64,000 bases of DNA from Bacillus sp. OV166 (GTDB lineage Bacteria > Bacillota > Bacilli > Bacillales > Cytobacillaceae). The DNA lies in assembly GCF_900177675.1 (NCBI RefSeq), contig NZ_FXWM01000001.1:5713001-5777000 (forward strand), in the 5' to 3' direction. Of this stretch, positions 44,019 to 52,794 are shown piece by piece. The notes beneath the pieces were generated by a model. That model saw only the letters and a program-made list of their open reading frames with translations. It did no database searches and was not told the origin of the DNA. The position numbers and the translations under genes are program-made. Within the stretch, counting starts at the first letter, position 1. Every line of letters begins with the position of its first letter.

Positions 44019-45800
44019 TTATTCAACTTTTTCCACATGAAAAACGGGGACGCGAACCGATTCGCCGTTTTCGTCGGTAATATCCTCATAACTATTGAAG
44101 GTACCAATAACGGTATAATTCTCATAGATTGTGAAATCGGAATCTCCCTTTAATAACAAATACGTTTTCTCCCATAGTCCCGTGCTATTGTTATAGGTTT
44201 CCGATAAGGTTACCAAGGCCCCTCCATTTTGGACTGTATCTGCGAAAGCAGTGAAGCGAACCTTCTCCCCATAATAGTTGGCTATATCTGTGACTTGTAT
44301 ATCAACATAGTCTACCTTTATACTAGAAAACTGATATTCCCCGCTACCATCGGGTTCAAAGTAAGCGAGCTCCCCTTCACCCTGTCCAACAGGATTATCT
44401 ACAACCAATACTTGCTCTGATTCGAAAGTTAGCTTATCCGCTTCCACATCGAGAATCTTACCCATCGAACCGCCGCTGACTTCATAGGCTATATAATGAT
44501 GCTTCCGTTCGGTTGACTTTGCCTCAATATAAAGGACTGGATTGTTAGAAGTGCTGAAGTTACTATTAAAAGCCAACTTATTAATGGACGCTGCCCCTTC
44601 GATCGACCCCTCGGTTACAACCATTGCTTCCTCTCCGGTAAGCTTTCCAAAATATATGCCGCCGTCCTTGGAGATTGCTGCAACGACGCTGTCTGCGCCC
44701 CATTTGTTTTTTGCATTTATAACGTTCGGAAACTCTTTTCCTGGATACAGACGTTTTAAAACGCGAATGGGTTCATATTTATCCCAAGCAAGATTGGCAC
44801 TCGCAATAGATTCAGTCGTGTCCTTTAGTGGTTTTAATGCTTCAAAGATACTAATTGCATCCTCGTATTTATTAGCCTCTGTGAGATTCTCCGCTTTAAC
44901 GAATAGATCAGATGTTGTTTTTTCAATATAAGCAAATACATCGGCACCATTCATATTCGCTTCTAACTTTTTGATTGAATTTGCTGCTTCGGCAAATGCG
45001 CCATAATCCTTTTTATCGATCGCAGCCTTTACAATCCTTAACAAGTTCGAATCAAGGGTTTGCTCAAGCCAGCTAGAATCCAACGACAATATTCTTAGTG
45101 CACTAAACTGCCTGCTCCCCTCGTCAATAATCGATGAGACAGTGCCAGTTTCAACCATTTTATTTATCTTTGCCGCGTAATAGTTTTTGAATGAAGATTG
45201 GATCGCTTCTGTCTTAGCTGACAAACGACTGCCGTAATATTCTGCTGGAATCTTATTGAGGACTGTAAAAATCTCCTCCTCTTCAGAAATGTCATTAGCC
45301 GTTTCATTCATTAATTTATCAAGATTTTCCTTTTTAATCGTGGAAAAATAACCCTTCATATCCGTATCTAGCTTCGTCAACGCCACCATTTCCCCGTACA
45401 TATCCTTTTGAACATTGGTGCCTGACACCCACTTTTTCTCGCTTTCCTTCCAACGATCGTATATTTTAATGAGGTTGTCGAGGTCATTTCCTTCATTATA
45501 ATCAGCCGCTTTTTCATCTAGATCTTCCATGACTTCACGAATCGGTGACAGAATGGATAGCATGAAATTGATGTCTTTGTTATGGTCAGTGACAGAAACA
45601 TTTAGCTTTGCAGCATGGAACTTTTCCTCTGCAGCGACTAATTCACCTGACTTAAATAATTTTACTGCTTCATTGTAGGTGTCAATTTTTTCATGTGCCA
45701 AAACGATTTTTGTGCTAACCAGCCCGAGCAAGATAACCAGCATTAACAAGAAAAAATTCCTAGACATATTCACTTTTCGATAAACGGTAAATTTAAACAT
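44019..45800 (-). CDS. Membrane-anchored helical-repeat protein of unknown function (593 aa)
   Basis: The product has an N-terminal membrane anchor (about 14-34), a long alpha-helical, TPR-like region (about 40-330, starting with YNEAVKLFKSGEL) and a C-terminal beta-rich domain (about 350-593), probably outside the membrane. No family recognised. It is the last gene of a three-gene minus-strand operon, 17 bases after the zinc-ribbon gene. It lies back-to-back with the VWA/tubulin operon, so it is likely an accessory part of the same system. It contains a GGTGCCTGACACC motif at 45417. Confidence 0.7.
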   Translation of the reverse strand: MFKFTVYRKVNMSRNFFLLMLVILLGLVSTKIVLAHEKIDTYNEAVKLFKSGELVAAEEKFHAAKLNVSVTDHNKDINFMLSILSPIREVMEDLDEKAADYNEGNDLDNLIKIYDRWKESEKKWVSGTNVQKDMYGEMVALTKLDTDMKGYFSTIKKENLDKLMNETANDISEEEEIFTVLNKIPAEYYGSRLSAKTEAIQSSFKNYYAAKINKMVETGTVSSIIDEGSRQFSALRILSLDSSWLEQTLDSNLLRIVKAAIDKKDYGAFAEAANSIKKLEANMNGADVFAYIEKTTSDLFVKAENLTEANKYEDAISIFEALKPLKDTTESIASANLAWDKYEPIRVLKRLYPGKEFPNVINAKNKWGADSVVAAISKDGGIYFGKLTGEEAMVVTEGSIEGAASINKLAFNSNFSTSNNPVLYIEAKSTERKHHYIAYEVSGGSMGKILDVEADKLTFESEQVLVVDNPVGQGEGELAYFEPDGSGEYQFSSIKVDYVDIQVTDIANYYGEKVRFTAFADTVQNGGALVTLSETYNNSTGLWEKTYLLLKGDSDFTIYENYTVIGTFNSYEDITDENGESVRVPVFHVEKVE

Positions 45801-45817
45801 ATTGAGTAAGATCCTTT

Positions 45818-46765
45818 CTACGATACGAACTGCTTGAAATCAGGATCGTAATGATACCTCACCATAACTACACGCTTGGTTTTTTCCTCTAGACTGCCCC
45901 AATCAACTTCCGGGTTGGAATAGATGATACTGCACAGTCGCAAGAACCGGTCCTTTGGGAAATATTCAAGGAATTCCTCGATGAACTCTGAAAATTCTAG
46001 GATGTACAATTTCATTCGTAACGCTGAGCCGGCCACAGAAATAAGTGAATCCATTCCAAAATCGCTGACAATGGCCTCACGATACTTAATAAAGTAGGCA
46101 ATACACTTTTTCGTAAAAAGCGTCCGATTAATTTTTAACACCTCAAGTGCATATTTTACAAAATTCGAATCATAGGATGAAGGAATAAGGGGTTCTAGTT
46201 CAAGCTCCATATCACTCCTTAGAACGATTTCATTCAAGACCATGATACGGCGGATTTTTACCTGATCACTCGCTATAAAATCGCCAATATCACGGAGCTT
46301 TTCATATGCTGGGGCTAGTCTCTCAGCATGAACATCCTCTTTGGCAAGTTCACTGTCATATTGAATACCTGCGGCAATTTTTCTAAGGTCGATTCGAAGT
46401 AGTTTTTTCAGTTGCATGAAATACTCACTTTTCATGAAGATGGAGGTAAGAATGACATATCCAATTACAAACACTACCCCGGCAATTAACGAGTAATATA
46501 ACATTTTTACCGTTGGAGCAGCCAAAATACCTACACAAACAAACATTAAGATCCATATCGCTTCCGTAAATAAACGGTTTTTAAAAATCGACTTCACGAG
46601 CGTTTCAATTCCGATAAAATCTGAACCGCAATTCTGGCATTTTTCATCCCCTAAAACAGAATAACGGTTGCATTTTTTACACATCTTTAGCTTTTGAAAT
46701 CGATATTTTGTTCTTTTTTTCTTGGAGAGCTGGACGGCCTGTTTAGCCAATCGAATCACCTTCAT
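45818..46765 (-). CDS. Zinc-ribbon double-membrane-helix protein (315 aa)
   Basis: N-terminal zinc ribbon CKKC-x9/10-CQNC (about 28-44), two adjacent membrane helices (about 65-110), then a 200-aa cytoplasmic helical domain. No family recognised. It overlaps the small upstream gene by 23 bases and is followed by the 593-aa gene, so the three are one transcription unit. Likely a membrane adaptor of the adjacent system. Confidence 0.65.
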   Translation of the reverse strand: MKVIRLAKQAVQLSKKKRTKYRFQKLKMCKKCNRYSVLGDEKCQNCGSDFIGIETLVKSIFKNRLFTEAIWILMFVCVGILAAPTVKMLYYSLIAGVVFVIGYVILTSIFMKSEYFMQLKKLLRIDLRKIAAGIQYDSELAKEDVHAERLAPAYEKLRDIGDFIASDQVKIRRIMVLNEIVLRSDMELELEPLIPSSYDSNFVKYALEVLKINRTLFTKKCIAYFIKYREAIVSDFGMDSLISVAGSALRMKLYILEFSEFIEEFLEYFPKDRFLRLCSIIYSNPEVDWGSLEEKTKRVVMVRYHYDPDFKQFVS

Positions 46766-46892
46766 TTAGCATGATGACTAATTCATCATCAATACCTTCA
46801 AAATCACCGCTATTTCGCTTATTTTTCATTAATTTATAGGTTTTCCAACAAAGGATTAAAACTAGAAGACTAGTGAATACCACACCGTACAT
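46743..46892 (-). CDS. Small single-pass membrane protein (49 aa)
   Basis: One membrane helix (about 3-16) followed by a basic then acidic tail (ending LVIMLNEGDSIG). AAGGAG precedes the ATG at 46892; an earlier in-frame start at 46940 has no RBS. It is first in the minus-strand operon and its 3' end overlaps the zinc-ribbon gene. Confidence 0.6.
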   Translation of the reverse strand: MYGVVFTSLLVLILCWKTYKLMKNKRNSGDFEGIDDELVIMLNEGDSIG

Positions 46893-47041
46893 TTTACTTC
46901 TCCTTCCTGAGATCATTTTATATGAAAACCAATTATCCACAAATAATCCCAGATAGTTTCCAATAAATACATTATCTTATATTATAATAGTAGAATTATA
47001 ATATATCTAGGGAATAATTGTTTCGGTATATAATAGGAAAG

Positions 47042-47050
47042 TGGTAAAAT
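47042..47050 (+). promoter_or_regulatory. Candidate promoter of the VWA/tubulin operon
   Basis: TGGTAAAAT is an extended -10 element about 70 bases upstream of the first VWA gene; a TATAAT also occurs at 47029. The -35 regions are weak. The 225-base divergent gap is very AT-rich. Confidence 0.35.
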
Positions 47051-47117
47051 AGTTGTACAATGCAAAAATTGTAATTATTACCCGAAATAGGAAAAATGCA
47101 GTGGGGGTTGCACACAG

Positions 47118-48881
47118 ATGTTAAGAAAATGTATCAGTAGTTTAATCGTAGTTGCGTGTCTATTCTGGAATATTTCCTTATATAATGTACACGCTGCAAG
47201 TCCGTTAAATTCCACTTCTCGAATAGAGGGAATGCTTGTCGTTGATGTCAGTAATTCCATGAAGAGCAGTGACCCGAAGAATATCAGTAACGAAGCGATG
47301 AAGATGTTCATTGATATGGCCTCCTTTAATGGCGATAAAATTGGTGCCATCGCTTACGCTGACGAAGTCATGCGTGAAAAAGCGCTTGTCAAAATCAAGT
47401 CCGAACAGGATAAGAAGGACCTAAAGTCGTTCATCGACTCCGTTCAAAAATATATGTACACCGATTTATCAACTGGGGTTAAGGAAGCCGTCAACGTATT
47501 AGATAGTAGTCACGAGCAAGGTTATTATCCACTGATCGTTCTGCTTGCCGACGGGAATAACGAACTAGACCCAAAGAAGTCCAAAACCGAAAAACAAGCG
47601 GAAAAAGACCTAGACCAAGCAGTCGCCGCCGCTAAAGCTAAAGGATATCCAATCTATACGATTGGCTTAAACGCTAATGGCAAGCTAAATAAACAGGTTC
47701 TCACAAATATAGCCAAGAGCACGAATGGGGAATTCTTCGAAGCAAGTTCTGCCGATAAATTGCCAGGCATCCTTAGTGAAATTTTCGCCAACCATTTAAA
47801 ATTAAAAATCGTTCCGATTAATCAAATAGTAGGTAATGGTGATTTTCAAGATATCAAAATAAATGTTCCCAATGAAAATGTATTAGAAGCCAACATCTCA
47901 TTAATGTCAAACCATCCGGTCGAGGTTAAGCTCGTTGATCCTTCCGGTAAAGAGCTCGCCATCCCTTCAGACCAAGTCCTACTTTCAAAATCGAAGACCT
48001 ATTCTATGGTCAAACTGTTGAAACCAGTTCAGGGAGATTGGACACTGAAGGTTAAAGGGGTAGCAAAGGACAAAATCGATATCAACCTTGTTTTCAATTA
48101 TGATTTACAGTTGAAGCTAGATAAGCTTGCTAAGCAAAGTTACAAGGCGGGCGAAACAGTTAAGATCCATTCCTTTTTTGAAGATAATGGTACACCTATC
48201 GCTGATAAAAGCATTTATCAATCAATGAAATCGACTCTATATGTGAAAGATCTCGATCAAGGGAAAACCGAGGAAGTAAGCTTAACAGCGGATGACCAAG
48301 GCTTTTCGGGTCAATTTAAGTTAGGAAACTCAAGCAGTTATGAAGTAGTGGTAAAAGCGGAAGATAATAGCTTTTTCCGTGAAACACAGCCGCAAAAAAT
48401 AACGGTGCAAAACACAGCCAAGACACCTGTAGCAGCTAAAACCACTCAACCAAAAGAGGACACGCCGTTTCCATGGCTTTATGTTCTTGTTGGGGTGATT
48501 GGGCTCATTCTTCTTGCCCTATTTGCTTACAACAAGTTAAGGAAAAAGCAAGGTTTTAGTGGTCAAATCGTTGTGGAAGTAAAAGACGAGGATACTGGTG
48601 AACGCTCAAATCCGCAATACAAGCCATTAAAAGGTTTTAAAGGGAAGTTTCAGCTGCATCAGCTGCTGGGATTGCATCCTGAATTCGCTGAAACCAATCA
48701 AATTATCTTCAAGCCGCATGCCGGTGATTTGCTCCTGCTGATCAACAACTCGGACTGTACGATTGAAAAAAGCGGCCGGGCAATCGATGCCAAGAAAGGT
48801 CAGCAGATCAAACGAAATGACCGTCTGCGCATTGTGTTAAAGAAGGTAAATAAGTCCATTTATATTGAATATATAAGCTAA
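47118..48881 (+). CDS. VWA-domain membrane protein, MIDAS intact (587 aa)
   Basis: Signal peptide (about 1-27), a von Willebrand factor A domain (about 37-225) with complete MIDAS (DVSNS, T in TDLSTG, ADGNN), two beta-rich Ig-like parts outside the membrane, one membrane helix (about 450-472) and a 110-aa cytoplasmic C-terminal domain that may be FHA-like (residues near NQIIFKPH and NNSDCTIEKSG). It looks like an outside sensor or adhesion module linked to the cytoplasm. GTGGGGG lies 11 bases before the ATG. It is the first gene of the large operon. Confidence 0.85.
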   Translation: MLRKCISSLIVVACLFWNISLYNVHAASPLNSTSRIEGMLVVDVSNSMKSSDPKNISNEAMKMFIDMASFNGDKIGAIAYADEVMREKALVKIKSEQDKKDLKSFIDSVQKYMYTDLSTGVKEAVNVLDSSHEQGYYPLIVLLADGNNELDPKKSKTEKQAEKDLDQAVAAAKAKGYPIYTIGLNANGKLNKQVLTNIAKSTNGEFFEASSADKLPGILSEIFANHLKLKIVPINQIVGNGDFQDIKINVPNENVLEANISLMSNHPVEVKLVDPSGKELAIPSDQVLLSKSKTYSMVKLLKPVQGDWTLKVKGVAKDKIDINLVFNYDLQLKLDKLAKQSYKAGETVKIHSFFEDNGTPIADKSIYQSMKSTLYVKDLDQGKTEEVSLTADDQGFSGQFKLGNSSSYEVVVKAEDNSFFRETQPQKITVQNTAKTPVAAKTTQPKEDTPFPWLYVLVGVIGLILLALFAYNKLRKKQGFSGQIVVEVKDEDTGERSNPQYKPLKGFKGKFQLHQLLGLHPEFAETNQIIFKPHAGDLLLLINNSDCTIEKSGRAIDAKKGQQIKRNDRLRIVLKKVNKSIYIEYIS

Positions 48882-48885
48882 CAAG

Positions 48886-49032
48886 AAAAGCGGAAGCGCC
48901 CGTTTAGCGGCGTATGGACTGGAGCGCTCCAACTGAGATAAAGGAAACACGGAGAGCGTTAGCGCATTCGTGCTTGACTTATCGTAGGGCGGAGAGCGAA
49001 GTCCACTAGCCGCTGGGCGCTGTAGCTGGACA
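48886..49032 (+). repeat. Structured 147-bp repeat, copy A
   Basis: First of three related copies (also 52597 and 55119), all in operon orientation. The ends are inverted repeats (AGCGCCC with GGGCGCT, AGCGGC with GCCGCT), the middle carries GATAAAGGAAACACGGAGAG and TAGCGCATTCGTGCTTGACT. It starts 5 bases after the VWA gene stop. Confidence 0.85.
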
Positions 49033-49136
49033 CGCCTTGGCCAAGTCTACGGTGTCAGGCACCGATAACTGAATCCTATTCAAATTATTTTTCGTCTTTA
49101 TATATTAGTAGTTCACAGCTAGGGAGGAATAGTTGC

Positions 49137-52100
49137 ATGAAGGCAAGTGTTAAAGAGCATATATCACAGTTGGAAGTCGCCCATGGCGGCGGGATTATAT
49201 CAGAGAAGATCCGCGTTGATACGATTGACAATCCGATGCTTGTCATTGGGCTTGGCGGTACAGGAATTGATGCCCTATTAAGACTCAAATACCAAGTAAA
49301 TCGCCGTTTTAAACTTCCAGAAGATCCCTTATCGAAAAAGAAGAAAGATAAACCAAGTAACATTGAGTTTTTAGCATTTGAAACGAATGAGCATGATCGT
49401 AATAAAAAATATAATGGGATTGGCCTTGACCCTCATAAAGAATTCGTCCTGCTTTCCAACCCAGAAATCGGCAGCGTTCTTTCAAATCGCAGCACGATTG
49501 AACCTTATATCAAAGACTGGTTATCACCCGAATTGTCAATAACGGATGGAATCAGCGGGGCTTCAGGCGTACGCCAAGCGGGCAGACTGCTCATGTTTAC
49601 AAAAATCAATCAGGTAGTAACGATCATCCAAAACAAAATGGATGCCGTACTTGAAGGGTCTGGAAAACGATTATACGTCTTCCTACTTACCGGTCTTTCT
49701 GGTGGGACTGGCAGTGGCTGTTACCTGGATATTGCCTACATTATTAGAGGTATCATGGATAAAAAATTTGGGGCAAAAGGTGTCGACCGTTTGAGCATCC
49801 TTGGCTACCTTTTCACACCTGATGTGAATTTATCTAAAAAAGGAATCAACCACCATACGGCTGAATACATCCAGAAAAACGGCTATGCTGCCTTAAAAGA
49901 ACTCGACTACTGGATGAACTGTGATGAAAGAAATGAACGGTTTATTCAGAAGTACGGCAATTTATTAACCGTGAACTCACAAGTGCCGCCGTTTAATCTC
50001 TGCCATTTAATATCAGGTACGAATACTGAGGGTAAATGGCTTGAGAATGCCTACGATTACTGCATGAATGTAACAGCTGAAAATATTACAAACTTTATGG
50101 CTAGTGAAGATAAAGGATCCGGCGAGGAATTTGCCATCCATGACTATATCAGCAATATCAGATCCAATATTGCCGGCATGCATAAGCCGTATCCAGCTAA
50201 CTATCAATACAACATTATTGGCGCTTCCATGGCAGAAATTCCACTGGAAGAAATGACAACCTACATCGCCTACAAGCTGTTTGAAAAAATGGATAATATG
50301 TTTGAAGCAGGTCCTGAGCAATCAGATGTGGAGCAATTTGCTGAAAAACTGCGGATTGACCCTGATTCCGTTCACCAACGCTTTAATGAACGTGTACCAG
50401 AACCGCTTTCAGGCTATGAGAATAGTGACCGTTTCTCCTACAACAATGTCATCAAAACATCGGTAACCAATATCAATGATGAATTAGACAGAGAGTTTCT
50501 TTTAAAAGCAAAAGATCAGTATCGTAAATGCAAAAAGCAGCATCCAGGCGAAATCATGGAAGAATTCCGCCGGCAAATTGAGAAAATGTTTTTACATTCC
50601 AAAAAAGGCCCTATCTACGCATCACGTTTAATCTACCAGAAGGACGGGTTTTGCTTATTAACGACCCTGCAAACCTATGTAGAAAGCTTACGCGAACGTC
50701 TAGAACGTATGCCTAAAGCCATTCAATCGGCTGAGGAGTATACCTACAATAAACTTGAAGATGCCAGAAGTGCATTTATATCTAAGGAAAAGAAAAAGAA
50801 TGCCTATATCGAGTCCAAGTTGAATGAGTATGATCTTCGCGCAGAAAAAGAACGAATGGAAGAAATGATTGAATTCTATGAAGATCTATATCAGCTAATC
50901 AATAGTCAAAACAACAAGATTTATGTGGTCTATAAAGAAATCCTCGATGCACTTAGAGGGATATTTGAACAGAACGCTAATATTCTTGTGAATGGTGAGG
51001 AAGTCAAACAACAAGATAATGTCACCTATTACTGGCATTTAGTCAGTGTACCGGATGTGGCCCGTGAAATTGAGAGTATGTTCAATTCAAAGGATGGAGA
51101 ACAACTTGTCCAGCAATGGTCAGAAATGCTTCTCGAAAAGTCATCCTATTGGGTCAATGAATCAGATATCGATATCGTAGGTACCGTTTCAGAATTCCTA
51201 AGCGACCAGTTTGGCGAGTTGATTACGAAATCAATGGAAGACTTTTTAAGGCTTAAACACGGCGAAGATATGCCAATTGATCGAATCATCCAAGACAAAA
51301 TTGCTGCCCGACTTGATGGTGATGCAACACCAGTGTTCCATTTAGATAACGGTCGTGGTGCCCTTCATTTCCCAGAATGGGGATTTGTATCCGTCCCAGT
51401 AAAGGCTCCTAATATTTTAAAAGGAGTTAAGGAATACCAAAAGCATTCGATTAGTGAATCTCATTTCACCATTAAAGAGAGTGAACTGAAGAATCGGATC
51501 TTCTGGTTAAACACAAAAAATGGTATTCCATTGTTCTCGTACTCCCCACTCTCCATTTATGAGGAGTCCTATGAAAAAACGATTTTAGAAAGAGAAGGCG
51601 TTGGCCGCCACCTTGTCCAAACAGATAAAGAAAACTGGGCCTACCTCCCTTCACCGATTCCTGAAGAATCATGGGGAGATACGTACCGCAACAAGCGCGT
51701 ACAGCAATACAATGCCAGCATCCGTTCGATGTTTGAACAAGCGATGGAATTTAAAGTCATTACGGAGAAAAATTCCGATCACAGCACTAGTGCTCGCTAC
51801 GAATGCCATTTTACAAAAGAGATGAACATTTCAGACTTATTTGCTCAGTACGAAATAGATTCAAAACAGTTAAACAAAGCAACCCTTGGCAGCCTGAAGC
51901 AAATCCTTCGACAGCTTAAAGACATGTTTAACGGCGGCATGGAGTCCAGCGGTGTGAGTGATATCTTTGACAGCACCAACTTGGAATTGGCAAAAGAAAA
52001 TCTCATCCGTACACCTAAACTCATCGAAAAAGTAAAACTAGAAGTTAGAAAGTACCACTTAATTAAAGAGAAAATCTCTGAGATTGAGCAATATATTGCC

Positions 52101-52529
52101 TCACAAGAGGAAAAAGAGGTTTCTTTAACTCAATTCATTCAAGCCGTTTATACAAAAACGATTCGGAAACGCGGCGCCTTATACGTGTACGATAAAGAGA
52201 TTGAAGAAGATGCATGGGAACCATTTGTGAATTTAATGAAGACAACGAAGTTTGTTGATTATGAACTTTATCATGCCTTTAAAGCATTGAGCCAAAAGAA
52301 AATGGATCAACTGCAAAAGAAATCAGATCGTCGCAGCAATGACATGATTAACCAAGAGAACACGACCGAACTTGTTACTGCTTTAGAGGAAATGGCTGCA
52401 ACCTATTCAAGGGAAAAAGAAGCCCTTGATTACGATTACCAGGATTTAGTCAATGGTGAAGAAATATACAGTTTCTATAAAGAAATGATGCTTAAGGTTA
52501 ATGACATGCTTCGTCAATTGAAATCATAA
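49137..52529 (+). CDS. Tubulin/FtsZ-like GTPase superfamily protein (1130 aa)
   Basis: The N-terminal 400 residues show a tubulin-like nucleotide-binding fold: a Rossmann GLGGTG loop at 38-43 and the tubulin/FtsZ signature GLSGGTGSG at 186-194. The remaining 700 residues are mostly helical with coiled-coil stretches and no match I know. This is the long bacterial tubulin-like type found beside VWA and GTPase genes, not FtsZ or TubZ. It may assemble as a scaffold. GGGAGGA precedes the ATG. Nucleotide hydrolysis cannot be judged because no FtsZ-type T7 loop is obvious. Confidence 0.85.
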   Translation: MKASVKEHISQLEVAHGGGIISEKIRVDTIDNPMLVIGLGGTGIDALLRLKYQVNRRFKLPEDPLSKKKKDKPSNIEFLAFETNEHDRNKKYNGIGLDPHKEFVLLSNPEIGSVLSNRSTIEPYIKDWLSPELSITDGISGASGVRQAGRLLMFTKINQVVTIIQNKMDAVLEGSGKRLYVFLLTGLSGGTGSGCYLDIAYIIRGIMDKKFGAKGVDRLSILGYLFTPDVNLSKKGINHHTAEYIQKNGYAALKELDYWMNCDERNERFIQKYGNLLTVNSQVPPFNLCHLISGTNTEGKWLENAYDYCMNVTAENITNFMASEDKGSGEEFAIHDYISNIRSNIAGMHKPYPANYQYNIIGASMAEIPLEEMTTYIAYKLFEKMDNMFEAGPEQSDVEQFAEKLRIDPDSVHQRFNERVPEPLSGYENSDRFSYNNVIKTSVTNINDELDREFLLKAKDQYRKCKKQHPGEIMEEFRRQIEKMFLHSKKGPIYASRLIYQKDGFCLLTTLQTYVESLRERLERMPKAIQSAEEYTYNKLEDARSAFISKEKKKNAYIESKLNEYDLRAEKERMEEMIEFYEDLYQLINSQNNKIYVVYKEILDALRGIFEQNANILVNGEEVKQQDNVTYYWHLVSVPDVAREIESMFNSKDGEQLVQQWSEMLLEKSSYWVNESDIDIVGTVSEFLSDQFGELITKSMEDFLRLKHGEDMPIDRIIQDKIAARLDGDATPVFHLDNGRGALHFPEWGFVSVPVKAPNILKGVKEYQKHSISESHFTIKESELKNRIFWLNTKNGIPLFSYSPLSIYEESYEKTILEREGVGRHLVQTDKENWAYLPSPIPEESWGDTYRNKRVQQYNASIRSMFEQAMEFKVITEKNSDHSTSARYECHFTKEMNISDLFAQYEIDSKQLNKATLGSLKQILRQLKDMFNGGMESSGVSDIFDSTNLELAKENLIRTPKLIEKVKLEVRKYHLIKEKISEIEQYIASQEEKEVSLTQFIQAVYTKTIRKRGALYVYDKEIEEDAWEPFVNLMKTTKFVDYELYHAFKALSQKKMDQLQKKSDRRSNDMINQENTTELVTALEEMAATYSREKEALDYDYQDLVNGEEIYSFYKEMMLKVNDMLRQLKS

Positions 52530-52596
52530 GAAAATAATAACAGATACTTTTACTTAGGCCATTTGCAGCTTTTGCATGTGGCCGCCTCTAATCTAG

Positions 52597-52745
52597 AAAA
52601 GCGAAAGTGCCCTGGTCAGCGACGTAAGGGCTGGACTGAGCCGGCCAAGATAAAGGAAACACGAAGAGCGTTAGCGCATTCGTGCTTGACTTATCGAAGC
52701 GAGGTGAGGGAAGCACTCTAGTCGCTAGGGCGCTGGAGCTGGACA
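52597..52745 (+). repeat. Structured 147-bp repeat, copy B
   Basis: Same element as at 48886. The centre is nearly identical, while the arms differ in a paired way (CAGCGAC with GTCGCT, GTGCCC with GGGCGC), so base pairing is kept. It fills the tubulin-781-aa gap. Confidence 0.85.
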
Positions 52746-52794
52746 ATTCTCAAAGTAGAAAACTACTACTTTCTTCTCTTAGGGGGAAACAGCT

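Noticed and set aside
45818..46765. Zinc-ribbon protein as a transcription regulator
   Set aside because: It has two membrane helices and no helix-turn-helix; a membrane adaptor fits better.
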